From Pseudoalteromonas lipolytica (GTDB taxonomy: Bacteria; Pseudomonadota; Gammaproteobacteria; Enterobacterales; Alteromonadaceae): 64,000 nt of DNA. The notes below the pieces were generated by a model. That model saw nothing but the letters and a program-made list of their open reading frames with translations, had not been told where the DNA came from and ran no database searches. Shown here piece after piece: positions 1 through 7,756 of this stretch (its first letter is position 1; every line of letters starts with the position of its first letter). Where the stretch lies: positions 41,728 to 105,727 of the forward strand of contig NZ_FPAZ01000015.1 in NCBI RefSeq assembly GCF_900116435.1, written 5' to 3'. The translations under genes and the position numbers were made by a program.

Positions 1-107
1 GATTTCATAACACCTCTTATTATTATTGTTGTTGGTTTATTGTCCACCAACAGCATAGCAAAGTTACAGATGTTAACAAGCTGTTTAATAAAATAATTTA
101 TTAGATG

Positions 108-1028
108 TCAATAACCTTTTGTTCTATCAACCAGATTTACTAGCCATTCCCCATTTAGTAATCTTTTTACATTACCTGCAATTTGTTCAGTTACCGTGTT
201 TATATCCGATAAAGCAGCACAATGAGGAGTGAGTGTAATTTTATCATGAGACCAAAATGGGTGCCCTTCAGGTAAAGGCTCTTCAGCGAACACATCAAGC
301 GTTGCGCCACGTAAGGAATTGTTATCTAAAGCCGCCAGCAAATCGGCGTCAACGACATGCTTACCACGGGCGACATTAATGAGCACCGCATGATTTTGCA
401 GCTTACTTAATAATGCAGCATCAATAATGCCTGTAGTATGTTGATTAAGAGGCAACAAACACACCAAGTAGTCAACCTGTTTTAGCATTGTATTCAAGCC
501 ATTTTCTGTATGGTAACAAGTAACCTGTTGTTCTTGTTTTTCGCTATTTGACCATGCACTTACCGTAAAACCATTCGCCACTAAACGTTTGGCACATGCC
601 TTTCCAAGCTCACCATAGCCTAAAATACCCACATGCTGATGTGCATAGGCTCGTTTGGGTTTCCATGCTCCTTGTGATTGTTTTAAAAAATATTCTTTCA
701 ATCTTAATTTTTGCGCTAATACATGGGTCAACACATATTCAGCCATATCGCTGGCAAGGGCCTCGTCGACAATACGTACCACAGGAACAGAGGGTGCAAT
801 CGCCGTTAAGTCAATGCTGTCTACGCCTGCACCAAACGACGACACAGCTTTTAAATTAGGGAGTTTCGCCCATAAGTCTGCAGGCGCATTCCACGCCAAT
901 ACAAATTCAACGGCGCTATAATCTGTACATTCTGACCACAACTGTACTTCCACTTCGGGTAATAAAGTACGTAATCGTTCAATTAATTGACTGCAATCTC
1001 GGCCAGTGATTGCCACAAGTAAAATCAT
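108..1028 (-). CDS. D-2-hydroxyacid dehydrogenase, GhrA-like (glyoxylate/hydroxypyruvate reductase)
   Basis: A 306-residue cytosolic oxidoreductase of the D-isomer 2-hydroxyacid dehydrogenase family, expected to reduce glyoxylate or hydroxypyruvate with NAD(P)H. The Rossmann motif GILGYGELGKACAKRL is near residue 134. The family's Arg-containing RGKHVVDADLL stretch, the DVFAEEPLP segment and the final TPH catalytic His follow in the usual order. Length fits GhrA (about 310). The frame runs to position 1028 with an ATG. It is a single gene, divergent from the acyltransferase at 1144. Substrate is not provable from sequence, because GhrA-type enzymes overlap with other 2-ketoacid reductases. 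Confidence 0.85.
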   Translation of the reverse strand: MILLVAITGRDCSQLIERLRTLLPEVEVQLWSECTDYSAVEFVLAWNAPADLWAKLPNLKAVSSFGAGVDSIDLTAIAPSVPVVRIVDEALASDMAEYVLTHVLAQKLRLKEYFLKQSQGAWKPKRAYAHQHVGILGYGELGKACAKRLVANGFTVSAWSNSEKQEQQVTCYHTENGLNTMLKQVDYLVCLLPLNQHTTGIIDAALLSKLQNHAVLINVARGKHVVDADLLAALDNNSLRGATLDVFAEEPLPEGHPFWSHDKITLTPHCAALSDINTVTEQIAGNVKRLLNGEWLVNLVDRTKGY

Positions 1029-1143
1029 TTTGTTCTCCGCTTATCGTTAGCGCTCTTTAAAAAGTCACACAACTGCAACTTAACTGTCACAGCGAGCTTT
1101 TACCCTACTTATATCGCTAGATGCGTTTAAGATTGAGGTGTGT

Positions 1144-2859
1144 ATGATCAGTGTTGATAAAGTAATAGAAGCAAATTTACCACAGTTAGAAAATTCACCA
1201 AAAGTAAAAGGGTTGGTAAAAAAGGGGTTAGGCTATTTATTACATGAACAAGAGTTTGTTGCCTTTGGCGATGCCTACCCTCACTTACAGGGACTCGAGT
1301 TTGTTGAGCAAGTACTCGATGAACTTGACTTTGATACACGTTACAAACCAAAACAAATGGAACACATCCCCAGTGAGGGCCATGTTGTTATTGTTGCGAA
1401 CCACCCAATTGGCTCGCTCGATGCATTAGCATTAATCAAAGTGCTATCCAGCATTAGACCCGACCTTAAAGTCGTTGCTAACCGCATGCTGATGTCAATC
1501 ACGCCAATGCACTCATTGTTATTACCCGTCGACAACTTATCGGGGACAAGTAAAAAGAAAGAGCTGGCCAATATTCAACAGCATTTAAAATCAGAAGGCG
1601 CATTGTTAATATTTCCGGCTGGTGAAGTGTCACGACTAAGCCCTACAGGTATCAAAGATTGTAAGTGGAACAGCGGCTTTTTACGCATGGCAAAAAAAGC
1701 CAACGCGCCGATCTTGCCAATTTATATTAAAGCCAAAAACAGCCCACTATTTTATGGCACTTCGATGATCTACAAACCATTAGCAAGCTTGTTATTGGTC
1801 AAAGAAATGTTTAAACAACGACAAAAATCGTTAGAGTTTGAAATTGGTGCATCAATACCGCCTGAGTCATATTTAATTGAGAATTTAAAAGATAAAGAAA
1901 TTGCGCAATTAATCAGAAAGCAGCTTTATCGCCTGATCACTAAAAAGCCATTACCTTTAAAAACACAAACGCCAATCGCAAGCCCAGAGGCCACTAAGGA
2001 TTTAAAGAAAGCCATTGAACAGTGCGAACTGCTCGGTGAAACATCAGACGGAATGAAAATTTATCTTTATCAATATAGCGGTAGCTCTCCGATTTTTCGT
2101 GAACTCGGTCGTTTACGCGAAATAGCCTTTCGTGCTGTCGGTGAAGGCAGTGGTAAGCGACGTGATATTGATAAATACGATATGGATTATCAGCACCTCG
2201 TACTGTGGGATGCAAAACAACTGGAACTAGTTGGTGCATATCGTCTTGCGTGTGCAAAAGATATTATAGAAAAACATGGCCAAAAGGGACTGTATACCGA
2301 TAGCTTATTTAGTTACAGCGACGAAATGGCGCCATATTTCGCACAAGGTATTGAGCTGGGTCGCAGTTTTGTACAGCCCAAATATTGGGGCAGAAAAAGC
2401 CTCGATTACTTATGGTTTGGTATTGGTGCATTTGTAAATAGGTACCCGCAATATCGCTATTTATTTGGTGCTGTTAGTGTATCAAATGCCTTACCTGAAC
2501 AAGCAAAATCTTTACTCGTTCATTACTATCAGCATTATTACGGTGCGCAGCAAACATTAGCGATACCCAACAATGAATTTCGTCATACTGAACAACAGCG
2601 TGAACAATGTACTCAGTTATTTTCAGGAAATGATATTAAAGAGGATTTTGTAGAGCTGAAGCATATTCTGGCTAATATTGGCGCTCAAGTCCCCACTTTG
2701 TTTAAACAATATACCGAATTATGCGAACCCGGCGGCGTACAATTTCTCAGCTTTAGTATCGATCCTGAGTTTAATAATTGTATCGATGGTCTTGTACTGG
2801 TTGATCTTAATAAAGTAAAGGCCAGTAAAGCTAAACGCTATTTGGGCGAGTCTCGCTAA
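1144..2859 (+). CDS. Bifunctional lysophospholipid/N-acyltransferase, OlsF-like
   Basis: A 571-residue protein with two acyltransferase domains. Residues about 60-270 are a PlsC-type domain with the NHPIGSLDAL catalytic motif and FPAGEVS further on. Residues about 310-480 resemble the GNAT-like acyltransferase of OlsB/hemolysin proteins, with the YRLA, ELGRSFV and YWGR stretches. This arrangement matches OlsF of Serratia, where the C-terminal half N-acylates ornithine and the N-terminal half O-acylates the product, so it is predicted to make ornithine-type aminolipids at the inner membrane. The start is ATG 1144, because GAGG at 1135-1138 gives proper spacing; the GTG at 1138 lies inside that site. 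It is monocistronic and convergent with dapE. Exact substrate is inference. Confidence 0.75.
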   Translation: MISVDKVIEANLPQLENSPKVKGLVKKGLGYLLHEQEFVAFGDAYPHLQGLEFVEQVLDELDFDTRYKPKQMEHIPSEGHVVIVANHPIGSLDALALIKVLSSIRPDLKVVANRMLMSITPMHSLLLPVDNLSGTSKKKELANIQQHLKSEGALLIFPAGEVSRLSPTGIKDCKWNSGFLRMAKKANAPILPIYIKAKNSPLFYGTSMIYKPLASLLLVKEMFKQRQKSLEFEIGASIPPESYLIENLKDKEIAQLIRKQLYRLITKKPLPLKTQTPIASPEATKDLKKAIEQCELLGETSDGMKIYLYQYSGSSPIFRELGRLREIAFRAVGEGSGKRRDIDKYDMDYQHLVLWDAKQLELVGAYRLACAKDIIEKHGQKGLYTDSLFSYSDEMAPYFAQGIELGRSFVQPKYWGRKSLDYLWFGIGAFVNRYPQYRYLFGAVSVSNALPEQAKSLLVHYYQHYYGAQQTLAIPNNEFRHTEQQREQCTQLFSGNDIKEDFVELKHILANIGAQVPTLFKQYTELCEPGGVQFLSFSIDPEFNNCIDGLVLVDLNKVKASKAKRYLGESR

Positions 2860-2873
2860 AACACACAGTGGAT

Positions 2874-2891
2874 ATCGGCCAATCGGCCGAT
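2874..2891. terminator. Hairpin between convergent olsF-like gene and dapE
   Basis: A 7-bp perfect stem (ATCGGCC / GGCCGAT) with a 4-nt loop lies in the 44-bp gap between two convergent stop codons. No T-run follows directly, although TTTTT occurs 15 nt later on the plus strand, so termination efficiency is uncertain. Confidence 0.4.
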
Positions 2892-2903
2892 TATCTAAGC
2901 TTT

Positions 2904-4094
2904 TTAGGTGTTAACATTGCTAAAGATATTAACCAACAGCTCGCTGTAAATTTTTTCAATGAGTTGTAAGTCGGCCACAGGAACATGTTCATTCACCTGA
3001 TGAATAGTGTGGTTTCGCACACCACATTCAATTACTTGCGTATGCTCACTCGCAAAAAAACGGCCATCTGATGTACCACCGTGAGTGCTTAAGACTGGAA
3101 ATGTGCCTGTTACTTGATGTATCGCCTGCTCAACCTGTTTGAGCAAACAGCCGCCTGATTTATGGGGGGTGTAATAAGACTCACATGGGCGCTCCCACTG
3201 CACCTGTAGGTGCTGCGAAAAGTCAGCCAAGGCAGCCTGAATTTCATTTTTTATATCGGTACTTTTATAGCCATGGCTGTAACGTACATTAAACGTTAAT
3301 TCACACTGTGCAGGCACAAGATTATCGACCACATTGGCAATATTAATACCGGTTACTTGTAATGTCGTTTCTGAGCTTGGTTCATCTTTAAACCAGTTAA
3401 TGGCGATGAGTCGCTTTACGACCTCTGCGCTAATATGTGCCGCATTCACGGTGTTCTCAGGATAAGCAACATGCCCCGCTTTCCCTTTTATAAATAAACG
3501 TGCAGAAAGCGCTCCGCGGCGACCATTTTTAATCGTATCACCAACATGCAAATGACTGGTTGGCTCACCCACGAGGCACCCATCCAGTATGACGCCTTGT
3601 TGAGCCAGTTTCTGTGCAATTAAAAGAGAACCATACTCGGCTTCGCCTTCTTCATCTGAGGTGATCAACCAATAAAAGGTTCCTCGCACGTTTTTGCGTT
3701 GTTGCAGCAGCGCCTGTGTTGCACATAACATGGCAGCTACACCGCCTTTCATATCTGCGGCGCCGCGTCCATACACAGCGCCATCAACAATGTCACCCGA
3801 AAACGCATCAACTTTCCAATCCCCCTGTGCAGCAGGAACAACATCAATATGCCCTGAGAAAGCCACTACAGGTCCATCACCAAATGAGACTTTAGCGATT
3901 AGATTCGTTACTTGATTATCGCTAAACACATCACACTCAAAACCAACCGTGGTTAATTTTTTTGCTAACCAATCAATCGCTCCTGCTTGTGCGGGTGTGA
4001 CAGATTTAAATCGAATTAAGGTTTGTAAAACATCAACCACCTCATCATAGGCAGATAAATGTTGCTCAACGTGTGAATTTAGTACGCAGTTCAT
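2904..4094 (-). CDS. dapE: Succinyl-diaminopimelate desuccinylase DapE
   Basis: A 396-residue M20-family zinc peptidase. It removes succinate from N-succinyl-LL-2,6-diaminopimelate in lysine and peptidoglycan precursor synthesis. Visible motifs in order are FSGHIDVVP (first zinc His), GRGAADMKGG (bridging Asp), TSDEEGEAE (catalytic Glu pair), VGEPTS, KNGRRG, GHVAYP and THGGTSDGRF, all matching E. coli DapE closely. The ATG at 4094 is preferred over an upstream in-frame GTG at 4109, because AGGG precedes it and the length then approaches the family norm (about 375). It is not next to dapD or other lysine genes here. Confidence 0.92.
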   Translation of the reverse strand: MNCVLNSHVEQHLSAYDEVVDVLQTLIRFKSVTPAQAGAIDWLAKKLTTVGFECDVFSDNQVTNLIAKVSFGDGPVVAFSGHIDVVPAAQGDWKVDAFSGDIVDGAVYGRGAADMKGGVAAMLCATQALLQQRKNVRGTFYWLITSDEEGEAEYGSLLIAQKLAQQGVILDGCLVGEPTSHLHVGDTIKNGRRGALSARLFIKGKAGHVAYPENTVNAAHISAEVVKRLIAINWFKDEPSSETTLQVTGINIANVVDNLVPAQCELTFNVRYSHGYKSTDIKNEIQAALADFSQHLQVQWERPCESYYTPHKSGGCLLKQVEQAIHQVTGTFPVLSTHGGTSDGRFFASEHTQVIECGVRNHTIHQVNEHVPVADLQLIEKIYSELLVNIFSNVNT

Positions 4095-4276
4095 AATAAC
4101 CCTAGCCACTGAGATAAGTAAGGGTATTACAGCGCGCTTTTATTACCGCAATGTGAAAGTGAAAGTAATGACTGTTCGCCATGCATTATCGTCATTTGCA
4201 TTCATTAATAAGCCTACTTTGCACAGCACGTTACTGTTGCGAAAACCATGATGAATAATGCCCCTCTCTGCCAAGG

Positions 4277-4302
4277 AAGGGCACAATTGCAGGCCCTTTT
4301 TT
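4277..4302 (+). terminator. Orphan intrinsic terminator
   Basis: AAGGGC and GCCCTT form a 6-bp stem, and the right arm runs into six T. The nearest plus-strand gene upstream ends at 2859 and dapE lies between on the other strand, so this terminator may end a short untranslated transcript starting in the 4110-4270 region. Confidence 0.55.
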
Positions 4303-4412
4303 AGTAATGATTAAGATGTACTAAATACAAATAAACAATAAAAAAGAGCGGCTATAGAGGTTCAAAAAACCGATAAAAGTCAATTACTTTTTTTCTGTTC
4401 TTGGTTAAAAAC

Positions 4413-4426
4413 TTAATCTAAATCAA
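4413..4426. promoter_or_regulatory. FNR/EtrA-like binding site upstream of ompW
   Basis: TTAAT-CTAA-ATCAA matches the FNR consensus TTGAT-N4-ATCAA at 9 of 10 conserved positions. It is centred about 125 nt before the ompW ATG. OmpW is oxygen/FNR-responsive in E. coli, which makes the site credible. No clear -10 element could be placed at the class II distance. Confidence 0.45.
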
Positions 4427-4544
4427 AAAAAAGCTTCACTTCGTTCAAACATTTTTGAAACTTTGATCTAGAACAGGTTTTAGCTGTGTCGACTCGGTAA
4501 TAATAGCCTCAACCAAACAAGACAAGTAGTTCGTGGAGAACAGC

Positions 4545-5198
4545 ATGAAAACTAAATTAAGCATTGCATTACTGACTTCATTATTAGCACTCTCTCCTGT
4601 TGCAAACGCTAACTTAAGCGTCAACGTCGGTGCGATTAATGTTAACCCTGATAACGACAGTTCAAAAATCAACGAAGCACCTACTTTAGGTTTACGTGGT
4701 GATGACAATACACAAGTGGGTATCACTATCGATTACGCATTTAATGATAATTGGGTACTTGAGTTAGTTGCAGCAACCCCATTTAGTCATGATGTTCAAG
4801 GCACGGGTGGCTTAGCAGGCAACAAGATTGCTGACATTAAACAATTACCACCGTCGTTGATCGCGCAATATCACTTTTTAGATTCAACTTACAAATTCCG
4901 TCCATTTGTGGGTGTCGGTATCAACTATACAACGTTCTTTGATGAGCAGCCTTCAGCAGCGTTAAAAGCAACGCTGGGTACAAACGATGTAGAAGTAAAA
5001 TTAGATGATTCATTTGGTTTTGCAGCACAAGCTGGTTTCAACTACATGATGAATGAAAACTGGGGTCTACACGGTATGGTTGCATTAATCGATATCGATA
5101 CTGATGCAACCGTGTATGCAGATGGCGCAAAAGCACTCACATCAACGGTAGAAATCGATCCAGTTGTTACTATGCTTGGTGTTAAATACAAATTCTAA
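4545..5198 (+). CDS. ompW: OmpW family outer-membrane protein
   Basis: A 217-residue small beta-barrel. A signal peptide (positively charged start, hydrophobic core, cut near PVANA) is followed by a mature part with the OmpW features: DDNTQVGI, YAFNDNWVLELVAATPFSHDV, LPPSLIAQYHF, FRPFVGVGINYT and a C-terminal aromatic residue (VKYKF) needed for BAM insertion. OmpW proteins form narrow hydrophobic channels for small hydrophobic compounds in the outer membrane. The ATG at 4545 is used because GGAG at 4535-4538 precedes it by 6 nt; an upstream in-frame GTG at 4533 overlaps that ribosome site. It is monocistronic and closed by a strong terminator. Confidence 0.92.
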   Translation: MKTKLSIALLTSLLALSPVANANLSVNVGAINVNPDNDSSKINEAPTLGLRGDDNTQVGITIDYAFNDNWVLELVAATPFSHDVQGTGGLAGNKIADIKQLPPSLIAQYHFLDSTYKFRPFVGVGINYTTFFDEQPSAALKATLGTNDVEVKLDDSFGFAAQAGFNYMMNENWGLHGMVALIDIDTDATVYADGAKALTSTVEIDPVVTMLGVKYKF

Positions 5199-5226
5199 CT
5201 TTCATTTTGTAAAAGCCCATACGCAC

Positions 5227-5250
5227 AAAAAGGCCGCAAAGGCCTTTTTT
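5227..5250 (+). terminator. ompW terminator
   Basis: AAAAAGGCC and GGCCTTTTTT pair around a 5-nt loop and end in six T, 28 nt after the ompW stop codon. The A-tract on the left makes it likely to work in both directions. Confidence 0.85.
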
Positions 5251-5444
5251 ATTGTCTTTTTATTCCTTTCTTCACAGCGCTAGTTGTATAAAATTAAAAG
5301 TAAAAATCTGCGAAGTATTAAATCTAAACTACACTTAACACTCGGTGCACAAACAAAGCACTAAAATTACAGTTTTGGTTATAAAAGTAGATGGCATGTT
5401 GCATTTATGAGGACAATATCTGAATTTTCAGAGTCAATGTTTGG

Positions 5445-5473
5445 TTGTTCCAATCTGTTAACGTCGATAGAAT
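5445..5473 (+). promoter_or_regulatory. Candidate promoter of the cap-like operon
   Basis: TTGTTC (5445-5450), a 17-nt spacer, and TAGAAT (5468-5473; 5 of 6 matches to the -10 consensus). It lies 58 nt before the TTG start of the first operon gene. The -35 is weak (3 of 6), suggesting a need for activation or an alternative true promoter. Confidence 0.35.
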
Positions 5474-5530
5474 GCGTCCGCAGTAAATATTGCCCTAAAG
5501 AAATGTAAATAAAGTAAAAACGAGGATCAT

Positions 5531-7747
5531 TTGTTTAAAGTAGTTGTGAGTTTTTTGCTTTTATTTGTTTGTCTTGGTTTAGCGGCATGCAAAGTAAAAG
5601 ATCCAAATGAAGATAAACCTCAACAACAAAAGCAAGATGTGATCGACGCACATGAATCACTTTTAACAGGCCATGCTAGTGTCTCGCTGACTATAGTTAA
5701 TGACGACTTAACTCCCTTAAGTAACATTCCTCTGACTATTGCAGAGCAACAATATACGACTGACAATGATGGTCAGGTATTCATTGATAAGCTGGGTTAC
5801 GGTAATCATGCCATTACAATTCAACAGAATGGTTACTTTACCAAAGTAGGTATTCTTGTAAATCACCCAAACTCGACAACCACACAAATCAAACTCCATG
5901 CCAAACCTGCAACGAGTAAAAGCCTGGTATTTGGGGGTGATTCAATGTTTGGACGTCGTTACTTAGACCCGAGTCTCGCAACAATGGGCACCACAATCCC
6001 CAATGTGAGTGACGCACTCATTCGTCCAGCGACAGCCGCAGCTGATAGCATCGCAATTACTAAAGATATTGCTTCCCTGTTTAAATACGCAGATTTTGCT
6101 TCAGTCAATTTAGAGTCACCGATTACCAGTAACCCTGCTGTCGTTCATCCGACCAAAGAATTTAGCTTTTTTTCGTTACCTGATTCGTTACAAGGCTTAA
6201 CAGAAATTGGGATTGATTACGTGGGCCTTGGTAATAATCATATCTACGATTATTTACAAACAGGTTTAGAAGACACACTACTTGAAATATCAAACACAGG
6301 GCTGCTGTATAGTGGTGCAGGTCTTGATGAATTTGCTGCATTCAGCCCTATTACAGCTCAGCTCGACACATTCAACTTAGTACTCTTTGCCGCTACAACA
6401 GTTACCGGAAAAGAACACGAACTTACTTACGTCACCGATGCAATGAAAGGCGGTGCCGCAGATTTAACAAATGCAGAGTACGTGCAAGAAACGCTTGAAA
6501 AAATACACCCAAGTAATTTTGTTATTGCGCAAATACATGGTGGTGAGGAATACACCTATTCTCCTTCGCGTTTTATTGCAAGTCACTTAATTGATTTATC
6601 AACGCAAAATACCGACTTACTCATTGCTCACCACCCTCATGTAGCACAAGGCTTTGCAGTATATAATAATGTGCCTGCCATTTTAGGGTTAGGTAACCTC
6701 GTGTTTGATCAAGCTCGCCTCGATACATTATTAGGGGTAACGGTGATGGTCGAACTAGACTCACAAACTCAAACCGTTCAGCGTGCATTTGCTTACCCTA
6801 TTTTTATTGAAGATTACAAACCACGTTTTACAACGGGCTTTTTAAGTCACTATTTATTAAGGCGCCTAGCCGAATTTTCAGACGATAATATTACGCTTAT
6901 CCCCCGCGATAATTATGCTGAGGTGTACTTTAAAAAAGCACACGCAACCAAACGTAATCACAAAGTCAGCGTTGAAGTAAATTCACAGACTCCTATCCTT
7001 GATTTACGTGAGTATGCTCCCTCTCATGCCGCCTATCTATCGGCAATAGAAGTCACCAATGGCACTTTAAATGAGCTTACTTTTGGGCGAGATTTAATGA
7101 TTTTTGGGGACTTTGAAGATTGGGATAACGACAGCGATGCATTTGAAATTAGCCGCTGGGATCATAGCAGTAATAGCGTTTTACCGTGCACTGAAAACCC
7201 GCACAATGGCATTCAAGCTTTATGCTCAACACGCGATGAGTTTGATAATACCCCCTCAATCATTCCCTTCAGACACACAATGAGTGTGATGAAACTAACT
7301 GATGAAAATTTTCAACCAATGCTTAGCAAGCAGTTTTCTTTATTTGGCTACATTCAATCTGAAAACGGCGGCAAGCAAGAAAGCTTACTCACCTATACCA
7401 CAGAGGTAGATGATCTGGCTTTTTCACAACATCAGGTCTTAATTAGTGAAGGTGGTGACAGAGCATGGCAATCCTTTAGTCACGATTTCACATTACCATC
7501 TGATGAATTTACATTAGATCAAAAAAAACAACCACCTCGGGGTGTAAAACTACAATTTAGGCACTATGCTCCTAATAAGGGAGAGGCCATGACTCGCTTT
7601 GATGATATTGCGATGATTTCATGGCAAAAAAGTGTTGCACTGCAAAACAGTCAGTGGAACACAGATAAAATGCACGGATATGACTTTTTAAAAGTCTCTG
7701 TAAATGATACAGCAAGCTTAACACTCACTTTTACTTCACTTGATTAA
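5531..7747 (+). CDS. CapA/PgsA-like polyglutamate-synthesis lipoprotein
   Basis: A 738-residue lipoprotein that opens the seven-gene operon. The signal peptide ends in a lipobox, LAAC, with Cys20; Lys at +2 predicts outer-membrane sorting. Residues about 45-125 form a carboxypeptidase-regulatory-like beta domain. Residues about 133-440 are the CapA metallophosphatase fold: FGGDSMFGRR, VNLESPIT, GLGNNHIYDY, QIHGGEEY and AHHPHVAQG near residue 367. Residues about 530-735 look like a beta-sandwich, possibly a carbohydrate-binding module. CapA/PgsA is needed for PGA production in Bacillus, though its chemistry is unsettled. The start is TTG at 5531, with GAGGA 4 nt upstream. It is much longer than the usual 380-410 residues. 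Confidence 0.8.
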   Translation: MFKVVVSFLLLFVCLGLAACKVKDPNEDKPQQQKQDVIDAHESLLTGHASVSLTIVNDDLTPLSNIPLTIAEQQYTTDNDGQVFIDKLGYGNHAITIQQNGYFTKVGILVNHPNSTTTQIKLHAKPATSKSLVFGGDSMFGRRYLDPSLATMGTTIPNVSDALIRPATAAADSIAITKDIASLFKYADFASVNLESPITSNPAVVHPTKEFSFFSLPDSLQGLTEIGIDYVGLGNNHIYDYLQTGLEDTLLEISNTGLLYSGAGLDEFAAFSPITAQLDTFNLVLFAATTVTGKEHELTYVTDAMKGGAADLTNAEYVQETLEKIHPSNFVIAQIHGGEEYTYSPSRFIASHLIDLSTQNTDLLIAHHPHVAQGFAVYNNVPAILGLGNLVFDQARLDTLLGVTVMVELDSQTQTVQRAFAYPIFIEDYKPRFTTGFLSHYLLRRLAEFSDDNITLIPRDNYAEVYFKKAHATKRNHKVSVEVNSQTPILDLREYAPSHAAYLSAIEVTNGTLNELTFGRDLMIFGDFEDWDNDSDAFEISRWDHSSNSVLPCTENPHNGIQALCSTRDEFDNTPSIIPFRHTMSVMKLTDENFQPMLSKQFSLFGYIQSENGGKQESLLTYTTEVDDLAFSQHQVLISEGGDRAWQSFSHDFTLPSDEFTLDQKKQPPRGVKLQFRHYAPNKGEAMTRFDDIAMISWQKSVALQNSQWNTDKMHGYDFLKVSVNDTASLTLTFTSLD

Positions 7748-7756
7748 GGAAGAAGC

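Larger units (their letters stand above)
4110..4544. other. 435-bp intergenic region before ompW
   Basis: No convincing protein gene was found. It contains an intrinsic terminator on the plus strand near 4277-4302 with no plus-strand gene upstream of it, and an FNR-like dyad at 4413-4426. Both are listed separately. The right part is AT-rich and must carry the ompW promoter; the left part must carry the dapE promoter. Confidence 0.6.
5199..5530. other. 332-bp intergenic region before the polyglutamate-like operon
   Basis: It contains the ompW terminator at its left end and a candidate sigma-70 promoter at 5445-5473. The rest is AT-rich with no open frame worth reporting. The long leader is where regulation of the 18.6-kb operon would be expected. 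Confidence 0.55.

Noticed and set aside
1..107. Possible repeat or gene at the left edge
   Set aside because: Only AT-rich sequence with a short TTATTATTATTG run; no open frame or hairpin of note.
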